Assembly (NCBI GenBank): GCA_048499805.1
Contig: JASNZF010000002.1
Location: 434,001-498,000 of the forward strand
Reading direction: 5' to 3'
Source of the DNA: JAWXBA01 sp048499805
GTDB taxonomy: Bacteria; Gemmatimonadota; Gemmatimonadetes; Gemmatimonadales; GWC2-71-9
DNA length: 64,000 nt
The notes beneath the pieces were generated by a model. That model saw only the letters and a program-made list of their open reading frames with translations. It was not told where the DNA came from and ran no database searches. Position numbers and translations under genes: made by a program. Each line of letters starts with the position of its first letter. The stretch's first letter is position 1. Positions 26,065 through 34,943 of this stretch are shown here, piece after piece.

Positions 26065-26562
26065 ATGCGATGCACGACGACGATGGCGATGATCATGGCC
26101 CTGGTGGCGGCGCCCGTGGCGGCCCAGCAGGGTGGGGGGATGGGAGGAATGCAGATGGGGCAGATGGGTGGGATGCAGATGGGCGGCCAGCAGGCCGGTG
26201 ACATGGGGCCGCTCACCGCGAAGTTCGGCGCGTACGCCCCGGCCAAGGTCCTGGCGATGAAGGAGCACCTGTCCCTCACCGCCGACCAGGAGGCCAGGCT
26301 CAACGCCCTGGTCGAGGAGGGCAAGAAGGCCGAGATGGAAGCCCACATGCCGGCCCACGCCGCCCACATGGAGCTGAACAAGGCCATGGCCACCGAGCCA
26401 GTGGACCTCGAGAAGGCCAAGGCGATGTTCCTGGCCCACCACAACGCCGAGGGCAACATGCAGTGGATCCGCGTGGCCAACGCCATGCAGGTCAAGGCGC
26501 TGCTGACCCCGGCGCAGCGGACCCACGTGGAGCAGATGGGTGGCACGGGGATGAAGCACTAG
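26065..26562 (+). CDS. Met/Gly-rich periplasmic LTxxQ-motif protein
   Basis: Exported protein of 165 residues, with a signal peptide ending near VAAPVAAQ. The mature N-terminus is a low-complexity Met-Gly-Gln run (GMGGMQMGQMGGMQMGG). The helical remainder has two LTxxQ-type motifs, LSLTADQEARLNAL and LLTPAQRTHVEQ, as in the Spy/CpxP envelope-stress chaperone family, plus a His-rich AHMPAHAAHMEL. Met-rich and His-rich runs suggest copper or other metal contact, which is inference. It follows clpB by 30 bases with AGGAG before the ATG, so it may share the stress-induced transcript. Confidence 0.55.
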   Translation: MRCTTTMAMIMALVAAPVAAQQGGGMGGMQMGQMGGMQMGGQQAGDMGPLTAKFGAYAPAKVLAMKEHLSLTADQEARLNALVEEGKKAEMEAHMPAHAAHMELNKAMATEPVDLEKAKAMFLAHHNAEGNMQWIRVANAMQVKALLTPAQRTHVEQMGGTGMKH

Positions 26563-26580
26563 CGGCGGACCCGGATGCGG

Positions 26581-26624
26581 GCGCGGGGGTAGGGGCCGGG
26601 CATGCCCGGCCCCTACCCCCGCGC
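26581..26624. repeat. Perfect 44-base palindrome between convergent genes
   Basis: Two perfect 21-base arms (beginning GCGCGGGGGTAGGGGCCGGG and its complement) flank a two-base AT spacer. It sits midway between a plus-strand gene ending at 26562 and a minus-strand gene ending at 26714. It could act as a bidirectional transcription terminator, although no T-run follows on either strand. Such GTAGGGG-type palindromes also occur as dispersed REP-like elements in many GC-rich genomes, so a mobile repeat is equally likely. Confidence 0.7.
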
Positions 26625-26713
26625 GGTCCTGCTTCCCTCCGCGCCTCCGCGTGATGCCTCGTCAAGCCGGTGCCGGTCCGGACGCTGCTGGCTGGCCGTG
26701 CGTCCCCGGCACG

Positions 26714-27541
26714 TCAGCGCCGCGCCGTGACCAGGCTGTTCGCGGGGTCCAGCCCGAACAACTTGATGGCGTTGTCGGCCATCATCCGCTTCCGGTCGGC
26801 CGCCGGGATCGACAGCTCGGCCATGAACGCCAGGTAACTCTCCATCGAGGAGATCGGCCAGTCGGTGCCGTAGAGCACCTTGGCCGGCTCCACCCCGTAG
26901 AGCAGCATCTCCTGGAACTGCTTCCGCATGTAGCGCTCGAACCGGTCCGAGAAATCCCCCAGCACCAGCCCGGAGATGTCGGTGTGGACGTTGGCGTTCT
27001 TGTACACCACCTCCATGCAGTCCCGGATCCAGGGGTTGCCGAGGTGGCAGATCAGGAACTGGACGTCGGGGTAGTTCACGGCGGCGTCGTCCACATGCAG
27101 GGGATGGCTGTACTTGACCTTGCCCTGCGGGCTGTAGGTGTCGCCCGAGTGGATCATCACCGGAATCTGGTGCTCGGCGGCAAAGGCATACGCCGGCGCC
27201 CATTTCGCATCGGCGGGGTAGAACGGCTGGTAGCCCGGGTAGAGCTTGAGTCCGCGCACCTGGCCCTCCCGCACGAACTGGCCCAGCTCCTCCAGGTCGT
27301 CGGGCGAGAAGTGGTGGTAGCTCAGTCCCGCCACCACCGTCAGGTGGGGCCGGCCACGGATCGCCTCGATGACGCGCCGGGTCGAGGGGCGTCCGGGGGT
27401 CACCTTGTACGAGGTGAGGATCAGGGCCTGGTCGATGCGGTTGCGCCGCATGGCGCGCTCCAGCTCCTGGAGCCGCTCCTCGACGGAATCGACCGTGTCC
27501 TCGTGGTAGTTGTTCAGGTGCACATGACAGTCAATGATCAT
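26714..27541 (-). CDS. Amidohydrolase family (PF04909-type) metal-dependent hydrolase
   Basis: TIM-barrel hydrolase of 275 residues. The metal-binding HxH is at the very start (MIIDCHVHL), further ligands are expected in PVMIHSGD and FLICHLGNPW, and the catalytic Asp in LYGTDWPISS. This layout fits the amidohydrolase-2 group, which contains decarboxylases and lactonases; the substrate is unknown. The ATG overlaps the stop of the upstream channel-like gene (ATGA), so both are probably on one minus-strand transcript. The open frame extends further upstream, but the MIIDCHVHL start is decisive. Confidence 0.8.
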   Translation of the reverse strand: MIIDCHVHLNNYHEDTVDSVEERLQELERAMRRNRIDQALILTSYKVTPGRPSTRRVIEAIRGRPHLTVVAGLSYHHFSPDDLEELGQFVREGQVRGLKLYPGYQPFYPADAKWAPAYAFAAEHQIPVMIHSGDTYSPQGKVKYSHPLHVDDAAVNYPDVQFLICHLGNPWIRDCMEVVYKNANVHTDISGLVLGDFSDRFERYMRKQFQEMLLYGVEPAKVLYGTDWPISSMESYLAFMAELSIPAADRKRMMADNAIKLFGLDPANSLVTARR

Positions 27542-28206
27542 CGGGCCTTCCAGGTGCGCTCCAGGATGCCCGCGGCCCATTCGCGGCCGCCGAGGCCAAA
27601 CGCCAGCGCCATGGCCAGGCAGAGGCCGCCAAAGGCCAGCTGGAACGCCGAGACCAGCACCTGCCCGCCGATCCGGAGCTGCTCCAGCGCCAGCACCGCC
27701 ACGAAGGTCAGCAGGGCACCCTGGGTCATGAACCCGATGGCCTTGGCGCCCGCCACCCCGATGTTGTCCAGGTAGGTGCGCACCGCCCCGCTGATGAACC
27801 GGGCCAACAGCGACCCGAAGACGATGATCACCAGGGCCACCATCACGCTGGGCACGTAGCGAACCACTTCCTCGATGAGGCTGGTAGAGACGGGCAGGCC
27901 GAGCAGGTTGAAGACGGCCAGCGCCACCACCACGAACACCCCCCAATAGGCAATCTGGCCCACCAGCGTCACCGTGGTGAAGCGCACCCCACCCCGCAGC
28001 AGGAAATCATCCAGGCCAGCCCGTTCGGAGGCCTGCTCCACCTGGGCCATGCGCAGCAGCTTGATCACCACCTTGCGGAACAGCCGCGCGAAGAGCCAGC
28101 CGCCGAGCAGGATCAGGGCGGCCGCCAGCAGCCGGGGCAGGAAGGCCTGCAGCTGCAGCCAGGTGAGGTACAGCGAGTCCCGGATCGGGTCTAGAAAGGT
28201 CGACAC
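27538..28206 (-). CDS. Mechanosensitive-channel-like membrane protein (TM-helix repeat)
   Basis: Inner-membrane protein of 222 residues with about four to five hydrophobic helices. The repeated pattern LPRLLAAALILLGGWLFARLFRKVV and YVPSVMVALVIIVFGSLLARFISG, shown here only in part, is that of the conserved TM-helix family (PF05552) found at the N-terminus of some MscS-type channels. The MscS beta-domain itself is absent, so a pressure-gated channel role is only possible. Ends four bases into the amidohydrolase gene. Confidence 0.65.
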   Translation of the reverse strand: MSTFLDPIRDSLYLTWLQLQAFLPRLLAAALILLGGWLFARLFRKVVIKLLRMAQVEQASERAGLDDFLLRGGVRFTTVTLVGQIAYWGVFVVVALAVFNLLGLPVSTSLIEEVVRYVPSVMVALVIIVFGSLLARFISGAVRTYLDNIGVAGAKAIGFMTQGALLTFVAVLALEQLRIGGQVLVSAFQLAFGGLCLAMALAFGLGGREWAAGILERTWKAR

Positions 28207-28301
28207 AGGTGCGTACTCCTGAAAGTGGGATATCGGAGAATACGGGGATCGGTCCCCCCGCGAAACTGGCTCCGGGAACCAGGCACCCCCATCTTTCCTG
28301 A

Positions 28302-28772
28302 ATGGCTCCCCCCTGGCACCCTGACGACATCGCTGGAATGCAGGCGGCCCTCGGGTTGGCCCGGGCGGCCCTTGCCCTGGGCGAGGTGCCGGTGGGTGCG
28401 GTGGTCCGGCAGGGGGGGCTGGAGCTTGGCGGTGCCCACAATGAGACCGAACTGCGCCAGGATCCCACCGCCCACGCCGAGCTCATCGCCATCCACCGGG
28501 CCCTCAAGGCCACCGGCACCGACCGGCTGGGCCAGGCCACCCTGTACGTGACGCTGGAGCCGTGCGCCCAGTGCGCGGGCGCCATTGTTTTGGCCAAGGT
28601 GGGACGGGTTGTCTTCGGGGCCTGGGATGAGAAGGCGGGGATGGCCGGGTCGGTGCACGACCTGTTGCGCCACCCGCGGCTGAACCACCGGCCCGAGGTC
28701 ATTGGGGGGGTGCTCGAGGAGGAGTGCGGAGAGCTGTTGCGGGACTTTTTCGATGCCCGACGCCACTCGTGA
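28302..28772 (+). CDS. tadA: tRNA adenosine(34) deaminase
   Basis: Converts adenosine to inosine at the wobble position of tRNA-Arg(ACG). The 156-residue protein shows the zinc-deaminase core: PTAHAELIAIHRAL with the proton-shuttling Glu, and LEPCAQCAGAIVLAKVGRVVFG with both zinc cysteines. DPTAHAE and the GAWDEKAG loop separate it from cytidine deaminases. The ATG at 28302 lies on the opposite strand from the channel gene, about 95 bases away, so the gap should contain divergent promoters. Essential in most bacteria. Confidence 0.92.
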   Translation: MAPPWHPDDIAGMQAALGLARAALALGEVPVGAVVRQGGLELGGAHNETELRQDPTAHAELIAIHRALKATGTDRLGQATLYVTLEPCAQCAGAIVLAKVGRVVFGAWDEKAGMAGSVHDLLRHPRLNHRPEVIGGVLEEECGELLRDFFDARRHS

Positions 28773-29406
28773 GGTGCGTGTGAATCGCAAGGAGCACTGG
28801 GAAACCGTCTATCGCACCAAGCGTCCCAGCGAAGTGAGCTGGTACCAGGCGGAAGCGACCCTCTCCCTCCGGCTGATCCGGGAGGTCGCGCCGGGTCAGG
28901 ATGCAGCCATCCTCGACGTCGGCGGCGGTGCATCCGTGCTGACCGGCCAGCTGGCGCTGGCCGGGTACTCCAACCTGACGGTGCTGGACCTCTCGGGTGC
29001 GGCGATCGCGGCCGCCCGGTCCGCCCTCGGTGTGCGGGCCGCCGGCATCAGGTGGATCGAGAGCGACATCCTGGCGGTTGCCCTCCCGGCGGCAAGCGTC
29101 GACCTCTGGCACGACCGCGCCGTCTTCCATTTCCTCACCGATCCGGTGGAGCAGGCCATCTATGTGAGGCGGGCCCGCCAGGCCGTGAGGCATGGCGGCC
29201 ACCTGCTGGTGGCGACGTTCGCGGAGGACGGCCCAACTCGCTGCAGCGGACTCGACGTGCGGCGATACTCGGCGCAGGAACTGCGCGATGCGTTCGCCGA
29301 CGGCTTTGCGCCGGTCCGGGCGGGTCACCAGGAACATGGAACGCCGTCTGGGACGATCCAGGCGTTTACTTGGTGCCTCTTCCGACGTTCCGCGCCTGCG
29401 GGTTGA
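28753..29406 (+). CDS. Class I SAM-dependent methyltransferase
   Basis: Small Rossmann-fold methyltransferase of about 217 residues. Motif I reads AAILDVGGGASVLTGQLA, motif II VLDLSGAAIAAAR, and the post-I region WIESDILAVALPAASVDLWHDRAVFHFL. The family-like N-terminus HWETVYRTKRPSEVSWYQ suggests homology to the thiopurine/small-molecule-type methyltransferase group; the acceptor is unknown. ATG 28753 lies inside tadA; GTG 28780, preceded by GAGG, is also a reasonable start. Probably co-transcribed with tadA. Confidence 0.75.
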   Translation: MPDATREVRVNRKEHWETVYRTKRPSEVSWYQAEATLSLRLIREVAPGQDAAILDVGGGASVLTGQLALAGYSNLTVLDLSGAAIAAARSALGVRAAGIRWIESDILAVALPAASVDLWHDRAVFHFLTDPVEQAIYVRRARQAVRHGGHLLVATFAEDGPTRCSGLDVRRYSAQELRDAFADGFAPVRAGHQEHGTPSGTIQAFTWCLFRRSAPAG

Positions 29407-29551
29407 CGGGAACCGGCCGGGTGGCGTGCGGCCTGGGCTTCCGGCTTGGCGGAGGGCTTTCCCCAAGCTTGCTGGGCTAATCGGTCCGAAGCGCCCTCAC
29501 CGGCCCCATGTCCCGCCCCAGACGGCAGGTGGTTCGATCGGGGTGCGTTGC

Positions 29552-29578
29552 TTGACAAATCTAGTATGAGTATATCTT
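29552..29578 (+). promoter_or_regulatory. AT-rich promoter-like sequence upstream of the histidine kinase
   Basis: The 284-base gap after the methyltransferase gene changes to AT-rich sequence near 29545. A perfect TTGACA at 29552 is followed, with a short 15-base spacer, by TATCTT, a fair match to -35/-10 elements. A small CTTCA/TGAAG inverted repeat lies about 30 bases further down. This is the only promoter-like sequence I found before the sensor kinase. The rest of the gap shows no gene. Confidence 0.35.
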
Positions 29579-29690
29579 TATTAATATACCATGTCAAAAT
29601 TCACTTCATTGTGAAGCTTCCATTAGCGCGGAGGGGAATGCGGCTCCCGCGAGGCGTATTCGCCGTCACTAAAGCCAGGCGGGAGAACAA

Positions 29691-32444
29691 ATGCTCGGCG
29701 ACGGCCCTGATCTTGCTCTGAAGCCAAGCAGGATCACGCCTGGAGGCCTCATCGTGTTTAAAAAACTGACAGTGCGTCCTCCCACCGGCCTCCGGGCACG
29801 ACGGCTGGTTGGCCTCTTCCTGCTGGCTGGACTGGCCCTCGGGGCTGCGGGCGCCAGGGCCTATCAGAGCACAGTGCGTCTGCTGGCCGCCGCCGACTCG
29901 ACCGCCGAAGCGCATTCGCGCCGGGAGCAGTTGGTCGCCGTGCGCGACGCAGTGATCGACGCCGAGACTGCTTCCCGTGGCTATGTCATCACGGGTGATC
30001 CCGCGTTCCTGGCGCCGAACGACCGGGGCAACGCGGTGGTGGCGCGCGAGTTGGAAGCACTGAAGCGGCTCTACCGCGGGAACCCCCTTCGGGATCAGCT
30101 GCTCGCCGAGCTCGGCCGGCAGGTTGCGGCCCGACGTGCGGTTTCGGACTCCATGGTCCGGCTGCGGCGGGATCGCGGGTTTGCCGCCGCGCAGGCCCTG
30201 GTGGCTGGTGGCCACGGAAGGGCCCTGACGGACAGTATTCGCACCCTGATTGGCGCCATCCTTCAGGACGAAGCGGAGGCCGAGCGGCTGGGGCGGGACG
30301 CGGTGGCCGCCGCCACGAAGACGGCCCTTCGCACCCAGATGCTGGAGGGGGGCCTCGCCATGGCCCTCCTGGGGACGGCATTCATGGCCCTGCGCCGGGA
30401 AAGCCGGCGTCGGCGGGCGACTGCCCGGGAAGTGGTGGCGCTGAACGAATCGCTCGCCCACGAGGTCGAGCGAATCCGGACCGATCTGCACGCCTCGGAA
30501 CAGCGGCTGCGCAACGCCCTCGATGGCCTGCTCGAGGGTTGCGCGATACTCGACTTCAACTGCCGCTATCTCTACCTCAATCAGGCCTCGGCGGAGCACG
30601 GGCGCTCGAGTGTCGACCGGATGCTCGGTCGGACCATGATGGAGGTCTTTCCCGGGTTCGAGTCCACGCCGCTCCACGCGACGCTCCAGCAGACGCTGGT
30701 CGACCGAAAGGTTCAGCAGGTGGACCTGGAGTTCACCTTTCCCGACGGCTCGACCGGATGGTTCCAGCTGCATTTCGAACCGGTCGCGGACGGCGCGTTC
30801 GTGCTCTCGGTCGAGATCACCGAGCGGGTGCGCGCCCAGCGCTCGCTGGAGCGGAGTGAATCGCGGTACCGCGCCCTGCTCAGCGGGCTGCCCGACCTGG
30901 TCTTCCTGTTGGACTCGGCGGGGGTGGTGCTGGACCTTCATGCCCCCGACGGCGTCCGGCTCCCGAAGCCCCCGGCCCAGTTGCTGGGCCATCCCCTGAT
31001 CGCCTCCTTGCCGCCGGTCCCTGCCGCGCAGGTGGGCGCCGCCCTCCGCCGGGTGGGTCAGAGTCGGCTGCCGGAAACCGTCTCCTATGAGCTGCCGATC
31101 GCGCATGGGGCGCAGTACCTCGAGGCGACGATCGTCCCGACCGATGACGAACGCCTGACGATGGTGGTGCGCGACCTCACCTCCCGGCAGAACCTGGAGC
31201 AGCAGCTCCGTCAGGCCCAGAAGATGGAGGCGGTGGGGCAGTTGACTGGCGGGATCGCCCACGACTTCAACAACGTGCTCACCATCATTGGCGCCAATGC
31301 CGAGATGCTCGCGGCGAGCGCTCCGGCCGGGACGGAGGCGAGGCTGGAGACCGACGAGATTCTCCGGGCGACCGGGCGCGGCGCCGAAATGATCTCACGG
31401 CTGCTCAAGTTCAGTCGCCGAGGCCCACTCGATCGGCAATCGCTGGATCCGGCCGAACTGGTCCCAGACATCGTTGCCATGCTGGAGCCGCTGCTGCCCG
31501 CCTACATCCAACTCGAGGTCGGGGTGCTGGAGCCGACGAGGGTCAGCCTCGATCCCGGGGCACTGGAGCAAGTGCTGACCAACCTGTGCACCAATGCCAG
31601 GGACGCCATGCCGAAGGGTGGGACCATCCAGCTTGAGTGCGCTACTACGTGGTTGGACGCCGGATACCGCGCGACCCACCCCTGGGTGAAACCCGGGGAA
31701 TACGTCTGTCTCTCCGTCAGTGACACCGGGGACGGCATGGACGAGGCGACCCGGTTCCGGGTCTTCGAGCCCTTTTTCACGACCAAGCCGGCGGGAATCG
31801 GCACGGGACTCGGCCTCTCCATGGTCTATGGCATCATGAAGGACCATGATGGCATGGTTCATGTGTACAGTGAGCCAGGGCAAGGCACGGTGGTCAAGCT
31901 CTATTTTCCGGCGGTGACCGACGCTGCGGTCGAGGCGGCCCCGGTGCGCTCCAGCGACGTCCAGCTGGTGCAGGGCGGCGGGGAGCTGTTGCTGCTGGCG
32001 GAAGACGATCCGGCGATCCGGCTGGCAACTCGCCGCGCGCTGGAGGGCAAGCAGTACCGTGTCGTCGAGGCCGCCGACGGCGAGGAGGCGCTCGCTGTCT
32101 ACCAGCAGCACCGGGGCGCGATCGCGCTGATCATCTCGGACCTGGTCATGCCGAACCTCGGCGGGCGTCAGCTTGTCGAGGCGCTTCGTGCTGACGGGGT
32201 GACAGTGCCCGTCCTGTTCACCAGTGGCTACTCTCGCGACACCGTGTACCGAGTGCCACTCCCGCTCGACGGAGTCTCCTTCCTCCACAAGCCCTGGACC
32301 CTGGCGGAACTGCTGACGGCGGTACGCCAACAGCTGGGCGGGGCGCCCGGGGGCGTCGCCGAGTCAACCGGATGCCTCCAGGTCGCCGCCAGCCCCACGG
32401 GTCCTGCTCACTGCTTGCCGCTCACCGCTCACCGCTTACCGTAA
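29691..32444 (+). CDS. Hybrid sensor histidine kinase (CHASE3-PAS-HisKA-HATPase-REC)
   Basis: Membrane-bound two-component kinase of 917 residues. Two hydrophobic helices (about 40-57 and 224-238) flank a CHASE3-like periplasmic part with DAETASRGYVITGDPAFL. Two PAS-like regions follow (about 270-380 and 390-500). The phospho-acceptor His524 sits in GGIAHDFNNVLT; the ATPase has DTGDGMD, FFTTKPAGIGTGLGLS and a G2 box. A C-terminal receiver has AEDDPAI, Asp817 in ISDLVMP and LHKPW. No DNA-binding partner is adjacent, so its output may be a separate regulator. GTG 29754, with TGGAGG upstream, is an alternative start. The last residues overlap the convergent copC gene. Confidence 0.85.
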   Translation: MLGDGPDLALKPSRITPGGLIVFKKLTVRPPTGLRARRLVGLFLLAGLALGAAGARAYQSTVRLLAAADSTAEAHSRREQLVAVRDAVIDAETASRGYVITGDPAFLAPNDRGNAVVARELEALKRLYRGNPLRDQLLAELGRQVAARRAVSDSMVRLRRDRGFAAAQALVAGGHGRALTDSIRTLIGAILQDEAEAERLGRDAVAAATKTALRTQMLEGGLAMALLGTAFMALRRESRRRRATAREVVALNESLAHEVERIRTDLHASEQRLRNALDGLLEGCAILDFNCRYLYLNQASAEHGRSSVDRMLGRTMMEVFPGFESTPLHATLQQTLVDRKVQQVDLEFTFPDGSTGWFQLHFEPVADGAFVLSVEITERVRAQRSLERSESRYRALLSGLPDLVFLLDSAGVVLDLHAPDGVRLPKPPAQLLGHPLIASLPPVPAAQVGAALRRVGQSRLPETVSYELPIAHGAQYLEATIVPTDDERLTMVVRDLTSRQNLEQQLRQAQKMEAVGQLTGGIAHDFNNVLTIIGANAEMLAASAPAGTEARLETDEILRATGRGAEMISRLLKFSRRGPLDRQSLDPAELVPDIVAMLEPLLPAYIQLEVGVLEPTRVSLDPGALEQVLTNLCTNARDAMPKGGTIQLECATTWLDAGYRATHPWVKPGEYVCLSVSDTGDGMDEATRFRVFEPFFTTKPAGIGTGLGLSMVYGIMKDHDGMVHVYSEPGQGTVVKLYFPAVTDAAVEAAPVRSSDVQLVQGGGELLLLAEDDPAIRLATRRALEGKQYRVVEAADGEEALAVYQQHRGAIALIISDLVMPNLGGRQLVEALRADGVTVPVLFTSGYSRDTVYRVPLPLDGVSFLHKPWTLAELLTAVRQQLGGAPGGVAESTGCLQVAASPTGPAHCLPLTAHRLP

Positions 32445-32787
32445 AGCTGTACCGCCCACGGATGCTGGCGTGGCCCGGAGCGCCGGCCAGCCAGGACACC
32501 GTGTACTCGCCCGGCGCCACCGTGCCCGTGATGCTCGCCGCAAACGCCATGGTGTCCGCCACCGAGCGGACCGGTCCCATGGTCACCGCGCCTGCCGGGC
32601 CGCGCAGCGAGATCGTCCGCCGAGCCGGATCCAGCCCCTCGTTGAACTTGAGCACGATCTCGGTGGGAGCCGCGGCGAGAGCCGCCCCCTCCTTCGGGTT
32701 GCTGTCCACCAGCGTCAGGTGACGGGCACCGGTGGCGGGGAGGGTCAGGCCGGACACCAGCAGGGCCAGCAGGGTGATTTTTACCAT
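32422..32787 (-). CDS. CopC-domain periplasmic copper-binding protein
   Basis: Exported protein of 121 residues. After signal cleavage at about TGA-RHL, the mature form starts close to a His (RHLTLVDSNPKEGA), as the Cu(II) site of CopC does. The domain continues with APTEIVLKFNEGLDPARRTI and ends GHASIRGRYSFTV, keeping a C-terminal His but not the usual preceding Asp. No CopD is fused or adjacent. The gene ends inside the 3-prime end of the histidine kinase gene (23-base convergent overlap). It is divergent from the metal-efflux cluster that starts at 32906. Confidence 0.75.
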   Translation of the reverse strand: MVKITLLALLVSGLTLPATGARHLTLVDSNPKEGAALAAAPTEIVLKFNEGLDPARRTISLRGPAGAVTMGPVRSVADTMAFAASITGTVAPGEYTVSWLAGAPGHASIRGRYSFTVSGER

Positions 32788-32905
32788 ACGGACAGACTCC
32801 GGAAATGGTGGGTGGGGCGCGAGGGCAGTCTTCCGAAGCTACTCTGATGGCGCTCGGGGTGAAAGCAGTTGACTTCCGTTCCAGGAGGCGACACACTTCG
32901 CGGCA

Positions 32906-33253
32906 ATGGTCTTCCTGCGCTGGCCCCGACACTACCGTGGCATCGTCGCCCCCCTCCTCCTGCTCCTGGCGGCAGGGTGGCTGCCGCATCACCATGCGGA
33001 CCACGGGGGCGAGGTGCGCCACGTGGACGAGGCCCACGGCAGCCACGGGACACTGGTAGCCAAGGACGTCGAGCGGTTGCCAGGAGTCGGCGCGCTCCCC
33101 GTGCCGGCCAGCCTGATCCTCCATGCTGAGTTGCCCGATCTCAAGGGTCAGCTTATCAGGGTTGTTCCCCAGGTTGAGTCGGCGCTCTGGCCGGCCGGCC
33201 ACGATCCACCGGGTGCCCTCGGCTCCCGCGCCCCACCCCTCCTCTCGCTCTGA
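32906..33253 (+). CDS. Small His-rich exported protein preceding czcCBA
   Basis: I do not recognise a family. The 115-residue product has an N-terminal hydrophobic helix (GIVAPLLLLLAAGWL) followed at once by a His/Asp cluster, PHHHADHGGEVRHVDEAHGSH, quoted here in part, that could bind Zn or Cu in the periplasm. The remainder is not distinctive. The same arrangement, a short His-rich exported protein directly before a TolC-type gene, recurs at 49102, which supports it being a real gene of the efflux system. The exact start is not certain. Confidence 0.5.
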   Translation: MVFLRWPRHYRGIVAPLLLLLAAGWLPHHHADHGGEVRHVDEAHGSHGTLVAKDVERLPGVGALPVPASLILHAELPDLKGQLIRVVPQVESALWPAGHDPPGALGSRAPPLLSL

Positions 33254-33365
33254 CCTTCAGCGCGCGGCCAGCTCGCCGCGCCGGTCGGAGTCGTTTCACC
33301 AATCATCTCAGCGCTCACCTGGCGGTCATCCCGCCGGGCACTCGACTTTTGGCCGGAGGCGGATT

Positions 33366-34847
33366 GTGAGCCAGGCTGCAGGACGCATCGTCATGATGGA
33401 CACCTCGATTCCTGCGGCGGGCGCCCCGGCGGCGTTTCCCACCTCGCAGGCGGGGAGGCACCGGCCGAGACACAGGCGTGGGTTGGTGGTGGCGCTGGGG
33501 CTTGGGCTGTCCGCCTGCCTCGGCGGGGGCGTCCCACCCTCGCCAGTCGCGCCCCGTCCACTGGGCCAGGACATTCAGGTGTTTGCGGCAACCCCGCGGG
33601 AACTGCCCAGCGCCGTGGTCGCTCCCATCCAGCCCCCTTCTGACAGCCTGGCCCTGGATGAGGCGTTGCGGCATGCCCTGTTGCACAATCCGGGGCTCGC
33701 GGCGCTGGCGTGGGAGACGCTGGCACTGGAATCCGTGGCGCGACAGGCGGCCCGCTGGCAGAATCCAGCCCTGGACGTGCTGGTCGAGGACGTGGGTGCC
33801 ACCGGCGGGGCCAGGACACCCGGTGCGGCCACCGGGATCCAGCCGCAGACCACCGTCCAACTCAGCCAGGTGATCGAGCTCGGCCGAAAGCGCGGTTTGC
33901 GGCGCTCCCTGGCCGCGACCGATCGCGACCTGGCGGCCTGGGACGTGGAAGTGGCGCGCCTCGACCTGGTGACCCGGGTCCGGCATGCCTTCGTCGACGT
34001 GCTCACCGCGCAGGAGGTCGTGGCGTTGACCGGCCGCACGGTACAGCTGGTGGATTCGGTGCACCGCCGGGTGCGGGACCGGGTGACGGCCGGGGCAGTC
34101 TCGCCCATCGAGGAAACCCGGGCAGGCGTGGCGCTCGCGACGGCGCAGGTCGAGGCGCAGCGGGCCCTCCGGACCCTCGAAGCGGCCCGACGCGGATTGG
34201 CGGCCCTCTGGGGCGCCAGCGAGGCCACCTTCGCCGGTGTGACGGGGGTGCTTGATGTGGCGGCCACCCTGCCGCGATTCGAGGCTCTGGCCACTCGCCT
34301 CGGAGAGAACCCGGCGGTGGCCCGTTCGACCGTGGAGGTTCTTCGGCAGCGGGCGGTACTCTCGGCCGCGGGGGCTCAACGAGTGCCGGACCTGACCCTG
34401 ACCGGGGGCGTCCGCCGCTTTCCCGACCTTGGCAGCAGCGCCTTGGTGCTCGGCGGATCCCTGGCACTGCCCCTGTTTGATCAAAACGGCAATGCCATCA
34501 CCGCGGCGCGGCACCGGGTCGAGCGGGCGATGGCGGAGCAGCGAGATGTCGAGGCGCGCGTGTCGGCCGAACTGGCGCAGGCCTACAGCGTCCTGAGCGC
34601 GGCGCGCGAGGAGGCCAGCATGCTTCGGGCGGCGGTGGTCCCGGGCGCTGAGCGGGCCTTCGCGGCCGTCAGCGAAGGCTACCGCCTGGGCCGCTTCGGG
34701 TATTTGGAGGTGCTCGACGCCCAGCGGACCCTGATCGCCGCCAACACCCAGTACTTGCGGGCGCTGGCAGAGTACACCAAGGCGGTCGCCGATGTCGAGC
34801 AGATCATCGGCATGCCGCTCGAGACCGTTCCCGTGGTGCCCCGATGA
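33366..34847 (+). CDS. czcC: Outer-membrane efflux protein, CzcC/TolC family (set 1)
   Basis: Outer-membrane channel of a tripartite metal efflux pump. A lipoprotein signal is present (LVVALGLGLSAC). The body has the duplicated TolC repeats: DEALRHALLHNPGLAALAWE, VVQLSQVIELGRKRGLRRSLA in part, and a second-half copy with YRLGRFGYLEVLDAQRTLI. The GTG at 33366 is preceded by GGAGG; a pair of Met codons at 33393 is an alternative, and the frame is open further upstream without homology. Followed by czcB and czcA on the same strand. Confidence 0.85.
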   Translation: MSQAAGRIVMMDTSIPAAGAPAAFPTSQAGRHRPRHRRGLVVALGLGLSACLGGGVPPSPVAPRPLGQDIQVFAATPRELPSAVVAPIQPPSDSLALDEALRHALLHNPGLAALAWETLALESVARQAARWQNPALDVLVEDVGATGGARTPGAATGIQPQTTVQLSQVIELGRKRGLRRSLAATDRDLAAWDVEVARLDLVTRVRHAFVDVLTAQEVVALTGRTVQLVDSVHRRVRDRVTAGAVSPIEETRAGVALATAQVEAQRALRTLEAARRGLAALWGASEATFAGVTGVLDVAATLPRFEALATRLGENPAVARSTVEVLRQRAVLSAAGAQRVPDLTLTGGVRRFPDLGSSALVLGGSLALPLFDQNGNAITAARHRVERAMAEQRDVEARVSAELAQAYSVLSAAREEASMLRAAVVPGAERAFAAVSEGYRLGRFGYLEVLDAQRTLIAANTQYLRALAEYTKAVADVEQIIGMPLETVPVVPR

Positions 34848-34943
34848 TGGTCGGCCGCTGGCCGAGCTGCCGGCGCATGCCCGTGGTGGCTGGCATCAAC
34901 CCTGTGCGAGGTGCGCGCCTTCGCGCACCCGAGGAGTGTGACC

